A stretch of DNA of 64,000 bases, from positions 96,399 through 160,398 of the forward strand of contig NZ_JAIBKA010000013.1 in assembly GCF_022603395.1 (NCBI RefSeq). The letters are read 5' to 3'. Shown one piece after another: positions 9,340 through 17,597 of this stretch. Each line of letters starts with the position of its first letter. Within the stretch, counting starts at the first letter, position 1. Position numbers and translations under genes: made by a program. The stretch is from Desulfoferrobacter suflitae. Lineage in GTDB: Bacteria > Desulfobacterota > Syntrophobacteria > Syntrophobacterales > Syntrophobacteraceae. The notes beneath the pieces were generated by a model, which saw only the letters and a list, made by a program, of their open reading frames with translations, ran no database searches and was not told the origin of the DNA.

Positions 9340-12213
9340 ATGGAATCGGAGTCAATGGACAATCAGTTTGAATATGAAGATCTTTCCCATCGCTACATAA
9401 TCGGAATTGATCTTGGCACCACCAATTCGGCCGTCGCCTATGTGGACTTGAGCAGGAACGATGCGAGCGGGAAGACTATTCAGTTTTTTGACATTCCGCA
9501 GTTGATTGCCCCGGGCGAAGTCGGACGGCGCCCTGTTTTGCCCTCCTTCCTCTATCTCCGCGGTCCACACGATCTGCCGCGGGAAAGCATCCAGCTTCCA
9601 TGGAACAAGGAGCGCAACTATGCCGTTGGTGAATTTGCCAGGGAACAGGGTGCGCTGGTGCCCGGCCGCATGGTTTCTTCAGCCAAGTCGTGGCTGTGCC
9701 ATGCAGGCGTCGATCGAACCCGCCCCATCCTGCCGTGGGGTGCGGGGCAGGATGTAAACAAAATTTCTCCGGTTGAAGCCAGTGCCAGGTATCTGCAGCA
9801 CATACGCGAAGCATGGAACGAAACCAGGGCGCTCGGGCGTGAGGGGCACCGCCTGGAACAACAACTGATCATTCTCACGGTACCGGCATCGTTTGACGAG
9901 GTTGCCCGGGAACTGACGGTCGATGCCGCCCGGCATGCCGGTCTCACTCGGGTTGTGCTGGTGGAAGAGCCGCTGGCGGCTTTCTATGCATGGCTGTATA
10001 GGCACGAAAACGACTGGCAGGATGCCATGCGGGCGAACCAGATCATCCTGGTGTGCGATGTCGGCGGCGGCACAACGGATTTCACCATTGTCGCTATCCG
10101 GGCGGGTGACAAGGGGCTGCGTTTCGACCGCCTGGCAGTGGGCGATCACCTGATGCTGGGCGGCGACAACATGGACCTGGCCCTCGCACGACACATCGAA
10201 ATGAAACTGCTGGGGCAACCCGGCAAGCTCGATTCCAAACGATGGCTGCAACTGTGGCATCAGTGCCGCAAGGCAAAAGAAGTCCTGCTGGGTGAAACGA
10301 CAGAGCCGGAGTCATCTTTCGACATCACCGTCATGGGGACAGGGGGAAGGCTCATTGCCGACACCATGAAGAGCAGTCTCACCCTGGAACAAGTACAGCA
10401 GATGATTGTCGATGGATTTTTTCCCCTGGTGTCCCTGCAGGACTCCCCCCGGGGAGGGCGGCGCAAGGGGCTCACCGAGTGGGGTCTGCCCTATGTTCAG
10501 GACGCCGCTGTAACCCGCCATTTGGGGTCTTTCTGGCAGAGGTTTCAGGGACTGCTGGGGGATGAAACCGGGCGCTCGGCTTTGTACCCGGACTTTGTCC
10601 TGTTCAACGGTGGAGCTCTCACGCCCGTTTCTATTCGCCGGCGCATCCTGCAGGTTGTGCAACAGTGGTTTGCAGGCGAAGCGGAAACGGGCTGGACTCC
10701 CATAGAACTCGAAAACCCTCGCCCCGAGCTGGCGGTAGCGGTTGGAGCCGCCTACTATGGATTGGTGCGGCTCGGTGAAGGGGTGCGCATTGGAGCCGGC
10801 AGTCCGCGCGCCTACTACGTCGAGGTGGCGGCGCAGGATAGCAGTGCAGCGGATGAACAGCAGCGACAAGCCGTCTGCCTGATTCCACGGGGAACCGAGG
10901 AGGGTTTTGAAACGCATCTCGAAGAACCGAATTTTCAAGTATTGACCAACCAGCCGGTGGCATTCCAACTCCTCAGTTCGAGCACCCGTCTGGGGGATCG
11001 GCTGGGGCAAGTGGTCATCCCGGACGCCGACGAAATCACCGTACTGCCCCCCATCCGCACGGTTTTGCGCTTCGGCAAAAGGGCCTCCGCTCAGCTTCTT
11101 CCCATAAGCCTCGGCGTGCATCTCACCGAAGTCGGCACATTGGAGCTGTGGTGCGAATCCCGGCAAACGCCCCACCGCTGGCAACTGCAGTTCGACGTGC
11201 GGCAGGAAGCTGAACCGGAAGGTCAGCTCACCCCGGGTGAAACACTGGATACCGATCTCATTGATCGGGGGCTGGAAAAAATTCGAGCCACTTTCCAGGG
11301 AGGTGATTCGATGGCGCAGCACCCACCGGAAAAATTGGTCAGGGAGCTTGCCGCCATCTTCGATCTTGGCAAGGAAAAGTGGCCCGCATTGCTGATCCGG
11401 AAATTGGCCGACACATTGATCGAATACCCGGACGGTCGGCTGCTGACCGCCCACCACGAAGCCCGCTGGCTCAATCTGCTTGGCTTTTGCCTGCGCCCGG
11501 GCTTTGGCGATCCGGTTGATGAATGGCGCATGAAGGAAGCATGGAAGCTCTATCCGCAGGGCATCGAATTTCACCGGCAAGCCCAAAACCGTTCCGAATG
11601 GTGGATCTTCTGGCGACGAATTGCAGGCGGTCTGAGTGCGGGTCAGCAGTTGCACATCTATCAGCAGCTCGCTCCCTCCCTGCAACCCGCCCAGGCCAAG
11701 AAGAAAAAAGGCGGCAAAAAGGCGGGAAAAAGCTTCACTGTTCAGGAAGAAATAGAAGTCTGGATGATGCTGGCAAACTTCGAGCGATTGCCCGCGGATA
11801 AGAAAGCACAGCTGGGCGATACACTGGTCACCGGAATGGACCGCAAAAAGCCGCGGCCACAGGAACTCTGGGCAGTCGGCCGATTTGGAGCAAGAATCCC
11901 CTTGTACGGGCCCCTCGACCAGGTGGTCCACAGTCGTCAGGCAGTAAAGTGGCTCGACAGTCTCCTGTCGATGAATCTTACCCCGTCGGAACCGCTGGCG
12001 AGGACTCTCATTCAGTTGGCCCGGCTGACGGGTGATCGGGAACGGGACATTCCCGAGGAGAAGCGCGATTACCTGGCCGGATGGCTGGACCAGTTACCTC
12101 AGGCAAGCCGTTTCCGCCAAATGCTGACACATCCGGAAACCATGCTGCAAAGCCGGGAACAGGACTGGGTATTCGGCGAATCGCTGCCCGCCGGCCTGGT
12201 TTTGTCCGGCTAG
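9340..12213 (+). CDS. Large Hsp70-family ATPase with C-terminal DUF3731-type extension
   Basis: About 957 residues. The first 600 parallel the preceding gene: IGIDLGTTNSAVAYVD, VSSAKSWLCHAGVDRT, VCDVGGGTTDFTIVAI and LMLGGDNMDLA. The extra 350 residues are helical and basic in part (AKKKKGGKKAGK near residue 790) and fit the DUF3731 region found on some bacterial Hsp70 relatives. The frame is open from GTG 9313, but the bases 9297-9325 are a class A repeat remnant. ATG 9340 or 9355, each with GGAG close by, is therefore more likely. It is probably a paralogue that gained a domain and works with its neighbour; the client is unknown. Confidence 0.88.
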   Translation: MESESMDNQFEYEDLSHRYIIGIDLGTTNSAVAYVDLSRNDASGKTIQFFDIPQLIAPGEVGRRPVLPSFLYLRGPHDLPRESIQLPWNKERNYAVGEFAREQGALVPGRMVSSAKSWLCHAGVDRTRPILPWGAGQDVNKISPVEASARYLQHIREAWNETRALGREGHRLEQQLIILTVPASFDEVARELTVDAARHAGLTRVVLVEEPLAAFYAWLYRHENDWQDAMRANQIILVCDVGGGTTDFTIVAIRAGDKGLRFDRLAVGDHLMLGGDNMDLALARHIEMKLLGQPGKLDSKRWLQLWHQCRKAKEVLLGETTEPESSFDITVMGTGGRLIADTMKSSLTLEQVQQMIVDGFFPLVSLQDSPRGGRRKGLTEWGLPYVQDAAVTRHLGSFWQRFQGLLGDETGRSALYPDFVLFNGGALTPVSIRRRILQVVQQWFAGEAETGWTPIELENPRPELAVAVGAAYYGLVRLGEGVRIGAGSPRAYYVEVAAQDSSAADEQQRQAVCLIPRGTEEGFETHLEEPNFQVLTNQPVAFQLLSSSTRLGDRLGQVVIPDADEITVLPPIRTVLRFGKRASAQLLPISLGVHLTEVGTLELWCESRQTPHRWQLQFDVRQEAEPEGQLTPGETLDTDLIDRGLEKIRATFQGGDSMAQHPPEKLVRELAAIFDLGKEKWPALLIRKLADTLIEYPDGRLLTAHHEARWLNLLGFCLRPGFGDPVDEWRMKEAWKLYPQGIEFHRQAQNRSEWWIFWRRIAGGLSAGQQLHIYQQLAPSLQPAQAKKKKGGKKAGKSFTVQEEIEVWMMLANFERLPADKKAQLGDTLVTGMDRKKPRPQELWAVGRFGARIPLYGPLDQVVHSRQAVKWLDSLLSMNLTPSEPLARTLIQLARLTGDRERDIPEEKRDYLAGWLDQLPQASRFRQMLTHPETMLQSREQDWVFGESLPAGLVLSG

Positions 12214-12289
12214 ACGCTTGTTGGAGAGCTCCCTCTCCCTTGGAGGATGAGGAGCCTCCCATGCTCGAACAAGCTCCTTGAGCAAAAAG

Positions 12290-13066
12290 TCAGCGATTGC
12301 TCCACACCGGGTCGCGTTTTTCCAGAAACGCCCGCATCCCCTCCTGAGCATCGGCAGCTTTGCAATTCATGACCATGGCCTCTTTGGCAAAATCGTAAGC
12401 CGACCGCTCGCTCACATCCACCTGCGAATAAAAGGCGTTCTTGCCCGCAGCCACAGTAAACCCGCTGTATTGGGCAATCTCCATTGCCAGCCTGGTGGCT
12501 TCTTCGGCAAGCTGATCGATCGGCACCACGCGATTCACCAGGCCGAATCGCTCCGCCTCCTGCGCCGAGACAAACCGTCCGGTCACGAGCATCTCCATCG
12601 CCCGCTTCCTTCCTATGGCGCGCACCAGCGGGACCATCGGCGTGATGCAAAACAGCCCGATCTTGACGCCGGGCGTGGCAAACTGCGTGGTACTTTCCGC
12701 CACCGCCAGATCACAGGCGGCCACCAACTGGCACCCGGCCGCCGTCGCAATCCCATGGACCTGAGCGATGACGGGCTGGGGCAGCTCGTGCAAGCGGAGC
12801 ATTATACGGTTGCAGGTCGTGAATATTTTGCGGAAATCCTCAAATTCCAACTCCTCTCCAACCATTTCTTTCAGGTCATGCCCCGCGCTGAAGACCTTTC
12901 CGCTGCCCCTGATGATCACCACCTTAATGGCTCGATTGTCCGCCACCTGGTCGAGCCTTTCAAGGACAGCTGTCATCAGGTCCAGCGAGAGAGCGTTGCG
13001 CTTTTCCGGCCGATTTAAGGTCAGCCAGGCGAGGGGGCCATCGTATTCCAACAGAACCGGTTCCAT
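12290..13066 (-). CDS. Enoyl-CoA hydratase/isomerase family protein (ECHDC3-like)
   Basis: A 258-residue crotonase-fold protein. The start ATG at 13066 has GGAG eight bases upstream, and the longer open frame beyond it runs into the glnD-like 3' end. Oxyanion-hole segments are SAGHDLKEM near residue 64 and the HGIATAAGCQLVAACDLAVA block near residues 108-127. FSAGHDL and the C-terminal FLEKRDPVW are typical of this family. The usual catalytic glutamate after the second block is replaced by the TTQFATPGVKIG context, as in ECHDC3-type members, so true hydratase activity is doubtful. It lies 56 bases downstream of the GlnD homologue on the same strand. Confidence 0.87.
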   Translation of the reverse strand: MEPVLLEYDGPLAWLTLNRPEKRNALSLDLMTAVLERLDQVADNRAIKVVIIRGSGKVFSAGHDLKEMVGEELEFEDFRKIFTTCNRIMLRLHELPQPVIAQVHGIATAAGCQLVAACDLAVAESTTQFATPGVKIGLFCITPMVPLVRAIGRKRAMEMLVTGRFVSAQEAERFGLVNRVVPIDQLAEEATRLAMEIAQYSGFTVAAGKNAFYSQVDVSERSAYDFAKEAMVMNCKAADAQEGMRAFLEKRDPVWSNR

Positions 13067-13121
13067 ATAAAATTCTCCATACCTTTCAAATTGCAGTGGG
13101 TTACGCCGCAAAAAGATGCGT

Positions 13122-15734
13122 CTAATCCATCCCGTCAGCATTGTCGCTTGATTCGGGACCATCCAGCCAAAAGAGCAGCGCACGTTTGATCTCCTCGATT
13201 TGCTCGGGGTCGGTGACCTTTTCCCCGGTGTTCGATTTGATATAAAAAACATCCGCCACTTGATCAATTTTTGTCGTAATCTTAGCCACATAAATCCTCA
13301 CCTGGAGATCCCACAAGGTCCAGGTGATGGTGTACAGAAGTCCCACCCGGTCGGTGGTGTACACTTCCAAAATGGTGTAGATCTGGGACGATTCATTATC
13401 GATCAGGATCTTGCTCGGCACAGTCCTGCTCGGCGTCTGACCATGGACCCCCCGCTTCGCCGCATGCGCTGCAATGCGATATTCCAGCGACATTTTCCCT
13501 TCCAACACCCGCTGCATATCCTCTTTGGCCGATTGCCAGTCGGGTGCCTGCAGGGAGCCTTCCGGCAGGCGGCATTGAAAAATCAACAGTACCACGCCGT
13601 CCCGTTTGGTAAAAACCTGCGCACTGATGATGTTTAAGTCGCGCAAGGTCAGGATGCCGGCCGCACGGGTCAACAAACCAGGGATCTCCCGGCTGAGCAG
13701 TGTGACGTTTGCCAAACCGTCCGACGTGGTGGCTTCCCATATGAGAGACTCCTGTGAATGCTGCAACCGCCACTCCATACGAATGTGCTTGGCAATGGCG
13801 CCGGGCGGCATGGAAAGAAGGTAGCGGGGGGCCAGCTGCTCGAAGTAATTTTCCAGCTGAGGCTTGCTCACCAGGTCGGCAACTTCCTGTTCCACCTGCA
13901 TACGGACCTGCTCGATGCGGTCGGCGATGGCTTGCGGGCTGGGCTCGCCTTTCTCCAGCAGATGGTAGACTCTCTCATGGAGTGCCAGGACCGGCGTATC
14001 ACGCAATTTCTGCTGCGCCCTGGGGCCGGTTGCCAGCATGTCGGCAAAGCTCAACAGCATAAGCATATCCAGCTGCCGGGGAGTCTTGGTGATGAGGGCA
14101 CACTGGGCGAGCATCTCTTCATCGGCGAGATCCCGCAAAGAGGCGCTGTCCATGAGCAGCAGATGCTGGGCCACGAGGAACTGAAGAGTGTCGGATTCTT
14201 CCAGGCTCAAACCGAGGCGCCTGGCGATGGAAGGAATCATTTCACCGCCGTGCAGCGCATGATCCCGCCCCGCACTCTTGCCGATATCGTGTAGAAATCC
14301 CGCCAGGAGAACCAGCGTGGGATCTTCCACACGGCCGGCGATTCTGCTCAGCTCGGGTTCGCTCTCGTCGTAGAAACCGGCGAACAGTCTTTTGAGCTCG
14401 GCAAGGGTACGCATGTGATGTTCGTGAACCGGATAAAGGTGAAAGGCATCGTGCTGTACGAGGCCATGCACCGAAGCCAATTCGGGAATGAGTGAGGTGG
14501 CCAGGCCCAGGTTGTAGAAACGCCGCACAACCGGCAGATCCGGGGCGTCGGCACAAATGAGCCGGAGCAGCTCCTGCCTCACCATGGAGTCACCCGCAGC
14601 GGTATCCAGGACGTTGCGGTGGTGGTATATCCACTGCCGGGTGATATTGGTGAACCCCAGGTTTTCCTTGGCGGCAATGTAGAAAAGATGGACCAGGTGG
14701 CCGGCGGTAGCCGGGTAGAGCTCCGATTGCAGTTGAATTTTTCCATACTTGGCCGATAACCCCATTTCCATCGCATCAGCCTGGTAGTCATCCTCTGGCG
14801 CAGTATCGCGACGGCTCTCCTGCAGCCGCTCCCAGAATTCCTGCGATACACACACAACCCCGTGCAGGAATCGATGAATTTCCTGCATGAACGCCTCTAC
14901 CGGAAGAAAACCTACCCGGGCTGAATACCCCAGTTGATTCCCCAGTAGTTCCTGGTCCTCGAACCGCAGTACGCTGGTGGAATTCCCGCTCAGTGCGCAA
15001 ATCAGATTGAGCAGGCGGGTGTATTTCTTTTCCGCCTGCTGCAGAAAATCCACTTCCTGCCGATTGAGGTATCCCTGGAAAATGGCGTCATCCAGGCATC
15101 GGATATGGGAGGCGATGCGGCATCCCAAACGAATCGCCCCGATGTCCATCAGGCCCCCTGGATTCTTCATCAGATCCGGCTCCAGCCAACTCTCCGGCGT
15201 ATGCAGCAGGGCATCGCGCGACTGGACCGACCTGTGCAGCTCGGCCAGAAACGAATCCCGCCTCTGCTCGATGAGCGCCTCGAGTGCGTCATCCAGTTGG
15301 TCGACCAATGGGCGGGTGCCGGAAATGTAACGGCCTTCCAGGAGCGACAGGAAAAACCGGAAATCATCCTGCGCTCGTTCCAGGAGCCGGCCCATTTCCC
15401 CTGTCTCCAGGTCCACATCCCAGCCGGCTTCCTTCATCGGATCCGCAATCTCATCCATCCAGCTCTCTTTCCAGGGTGATCCGTCCGCCGTGACAACGAG
15501 GATGGAAACGGGCTGCCGCGGTCCGATCATGCCCCGGCCAAACGCTCCCATGGCGATCACCGCACCGCTCGCCCTGAATTCCGCCGCATCCACCTTGAGG
15601 GTGTTGACCAGTCGATTGTAAAGGGAAATGATGGCGATCTCCAGCAGGCTGGTGTGCCGGCTGAGCATCTCTTCACTGCCGTCCTGGAGAATTTGTTCAC
15701 GTTGCCTCTTCAAGGATTCGGAAATATTTTGCAC
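13122..15734 (-). CDS. glnD: GlnD-like bifunctional uridylyltransferase homologue with degenerate nucleotidyltransferase site
   Basis: GlnD normally adds and removes UMP on PII proteins according to glutamine level. This 870-residue protein has the full domain order: an N-terminal nucleotidyltransferase-like region, the GlnD linker, an HD phosphohydrolase domain with GFLHDIGKSAGRDHALHGGE near residue 480, and two C-terminal ACT domains (about 685-770 and 795-865). In the transferase site the normal SDID acids after G-GRGEL-P are replaced: GAFGRGMIGPRQPVSILVV keeps the glycines but has P and S where the two aspartates belong. The HD site looks intact. The protein may only de-uridylylate or may be a regulator. 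Confidence 0.85.
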   Translation of the reverse strand: MQNISESLKRQREQILQDGSEEMLSRHTSLLEIAIISLYNRLVNTLKVDAAEFRASGAVIAMGAFGRGMIGPRQPVSILVVTADGSPWKESWMDEIADPMKEAGWDVDLETGEMGRLLERAQDDFRFFLSLLEGRYISGTRPLVDQLDDALEALIEQRRDSFLAELHRSVQSRDALLHTPESWLEPDLMKNPGGLMDIGAIRLGCRIASHIRCLDDAIFQGYLNRQEVDFLQQAEKKYTRLLNLICALSGNSTSVLRFEDQELLGNQLGYSARVGFLPVEAFMQEIHRFLHGVVCVSQEFWERLQESRRDTAPEDDYQADAMEMGLSAKYGKIQLQSELYPATAGHLVHLFYIAAKENLGFTNITRQWIYHHRNVLDTAAGDSMVRQELLRLICADAPDLPVVRRFYNLGLATSLIPELASVHGLVQHDAFHLYPVHEHHMRTLAELKRLFAGFYDESEPELSRIAGRVEDPTLVLLAGFLHDIGKSAGRDHALHGGEMIPSIARRLGLSLEESDTLQFLVAQHLLLMDSASLRDLADEEMLAQCALITKTPRQLDMLMLLSFADMLATGPRAQQKLRDTPVLALHERVYHLLEKGEPSPQAIADRIEQVRMQVEQEVADLVSKPQLENYFEQLAPRYLLSMPPGAIAKHIRMEWRLQHSQESLIWEATTSDGLANVTLLSREIPGLLTRAAGILTLRDLNIISAQVFTKRDGVVLLIFQCRLPEGSLQAPDWQSAKEDMQRVLEGKMSLEYRIAAHAAKRGVHGQTPSRTVPSKILIDNESSQIYTILEVYTTDRVGLLYTITWTLWDLQVRIYVAKITTKIDQVADVFYIKSNTGEKVTDPEQIEEIKRALLFWLDGPESSDNADGMD

Positions 15735-16204
15735 GATTTTACCCTTCCATTGCCAAGCATGGTGCGTTTAGGACATTTTAACAGATACCGTATACACAAA
15801 TCGGAACACCAAGAAGCTCGTCCGAATCATCTGCTCCTCTCGTTGTGTCCCGCCCGGTCGGAGCAATTGCTGCAAACACGAAACATATCTTATCGTGACC
15901 ATTCAGGCGGGTAAAGGCAGAGTTTCGCAAGCCCCCGGCGCACCGTCATTGCCACATGTTGTCAGCGGTAACCGGGCAAAATTTCAGCTGACTGCCGCAC
16001 ACAGAGCGTCGACAAGCCCTCGAAATGCTTCAACGAGGGATCAAATTGAGGGCAACATGCTAAAATTATATCGATTCCTTGCATAATGGCTAATGAATAT
16101 ACCCCATTCATCCCTACAAAAATACCCCTTTACGTGGGAAAACCCCCCAATTAGATTAATGTCGAACGGTTGCCACCGAACCCCGTGCAAAAAGAGGGAA
16201 TCAC
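15735..16204. other. Gap without a recognised gene between glnD-like and PilZ genes
   Basis: This 470-base stretch separates divergent genes and must contain both promoters. Only short frames without family resemblance are present. The part near 16070-16150 is AT-rich and precedes the PilZ gene. No clear repeat, RNA or terminator was recognised. Confidence 0.5.
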
Positions 16205-16582
16205 ATGAAAGCAGCGAGTGAATTGGACAGACGTCAGTTTAAGCGGCATCCGGTCAAGGGCGATTTTTTCATCACCTTTCGACCTGAATTCCGTCGCATG
16301 GGCAGAGTCAAAGATATCAGCAAGGGGGGAGTGGGGCTTGAATATACGATTTATGACGATCAAAAAGCGCTGGAAAACGTCGAGGTCGACATATTTTCAG
16401 CGGAGGCTGATTTGCACATATCCAAAATTCCCTGCAAGGTAGCCTATGACGTGAGAGTTGATAATTACCCCTCGTTCGACAATCTCCAGGTCCGCAGGTG
16501 TGGCCTGGAATTCGCCGAACTGTCCTACCAGCAATATGCGGCCATCAATTCACTGGTCAGCCTGCACACTGCTTCCCCTTAG
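16205..16582 (+). CDS. PilZ-domain protein (likely c-di-GMP receptor)
   Basis: A 125-residue protein. The PilZ nucleotide-binding pieces are present: basic RRQFKRHPV at residues 9-17 (R-x3-R type) and KDISKGGVGLEY about 26 residues later (D/N-x-S-x-x-G type). A beta-rich remainder ends near residue 120. PilZ proteins bind c-di-GMP and alter motility or polysaccharide export. It sits beside the exosortase polysaccharide locus, and a c-di-GMP riboswitch lies 10 kb away in that locus, so one signal may act at both levels (inference). Confidence 0.85.
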   Translation: MKAASELDRRQFKRHPVKGDFFITFRPEFRRMGRVKDISKGGVGLEYTIYDDQKALENVEVDIFSAEADLHISKIPCKVAYDVRVDNYPSFDNLQVRRCGLEFAELSYQQYAAINSLVSLHTASP

Positions 16583-16626
16583 ACGTCAAAAACACAAAAG
16601 CAAAGACAGGATCTCTCCCGTTGAAG

Positions 16627-17544
16627 TTACCCCGATAGCAGGTAGTTCTTCAGGTTGTATTGTGTACTGTTGATTTTGAGCTTCCTGCGGATATTCTTCC
16701 GGTGGGTTCTCACCGTGCTCGGGGAAACGCTCAATTGCGTAGCGATGTCTTCAGTGGTCAGCCCATTTTTGATCAAGGTGGCAATGCGAAATTCTGTGGG
16801 AGACAGGACGGAGGAGAGTTTCCCGTCCATGGTGAGGTCCGAAGTGAGCTCTTCTATCATCTGAGTGATCAAAAACTCCAGCTCACTTCCCCGGTCCAGC
16901 AGATTCTTATTGGTTTGGAGCTTTTGAATGGCCGGAGAAACGACGGATTTCAGTTTGAACAAAATGCGCTTTTGCAGTTCTTCTCTTTCACGATCGATGT
17001 TTTGAGCGAAAACCGTGAGTGCTTTATTCGTTTCGAGCAACCTCAGATTCAGATGTTCCAGCCGATTCTTGTGATCCAGCAGCTCTTCCTGACTTTCCTT
17101 GAGGTCCTGAAGCAGTTCCAGCTCTTTCTCTTCGGCCCGGTGAAGATCCAAAGCACGCTGCACGACATGAGACAGGAAATCCATATCAATCGGTTTCTCA
17201 AGAAAATCGAAGGCGCCCAGCCGCAAAGCGGTGACGGCCGTCTCCTTGTCTGCATAGCCTGTCATGATGATGACTTTTATGGTCGGAAACTGCTCCTTCA
17301 GAGTGGGAATCAGGTCAAGGCCGCTCACATCGTCCAGATACACATCGAGCAGGATGACCCCGTAATCCCCTTCCTCACATGCAGCAAACAGCGCTTCAGC
17401 ATCGAGGGCGCTGCTTGCCTGGACCCCCCAAACCAGCATCATCTCCCTCAACACTTCACAGATCGCATGGTCATCGTCGACTATGAGAACCTTCCCCGCG
17501 TCACGCCTCTCCACAGCTGACAAGCTTTCGATCTCACTCACCAT
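16627..17544 (-). CDS. Response regulator with receiver, coiled coil and LuxR-type DNA-binding domain
   Basis: A 305-residue protein. The receiver domain covers residues 17-135, with acidic pocket D23-D25, phosphate-accepting D67 in LLDVYLDD, and lysine in FLEKPID near residue 117. A long coiled coil rich in E, L and K follows (about 135-200). The LuxR/GerE helix-turn-helix is LSPTEFRIATLIKNGLTTED to STVRTHRKNIRRKL (about 240-300). The ATG at 17544 has GAGGGG four bases upstream; the frame opens further up without a site. It is the last gene of the - strand exopolysaccharide operon, 53 bases after the TPR gene. No histidine kinase is next to it. Confidence 0.9.
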   Translation of the reverse strand: MVSEIESLSAVERRDAGKVLIVDDDHAICEVLREMMLVWGVQASSALDAEALFAACEEGDYGVILLDVYLDDVSGLDLIPTLKEQFPTIKVIIMTGYADKETAVTALRLGAFDFLEKPIDMDFLSHVVQRALDLHRAEEKELELLQDLKESQEELLDHKNRLEHLNLRLLETNKALTVFAQNIDREREELQKRILFKLKSVVSPAIQKLQTNKNLLDRGSELEFLITQMIEELTSDLTMDGKLSSVLSPTEFRIATLIKNGLTTEDIATQLSVSPSTVRTHRKNIRRKLKINSTQYNLKNYLLSG

Positions 17545-17597
17545 TATCCCCTCACACGGCTGTCCTGCCCGAAGCGAGCATGCAGACCTCGCCCACT

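Noticed and set aside
7809..9362. Long open frame on the - strand opposite the first Hsp70 gene
   Set aside because: It mirrors codon bias of the real gene, has no family motifs, and the + strand protein shows all Hsp70 motifs.
10312..11931. 539-codon - strand frame opposite the second Hsp70 gene
   Set aside because: Antisense shadow without recognisable domain or ribosome site.
12290..13291. Longer form of the enoyl-CoA hydratase starting at 13291
   Set aside because: The extra 75 residues overlap the glnD-like 3' end in another frame, and a good ribosome site precedes ATG 13066.
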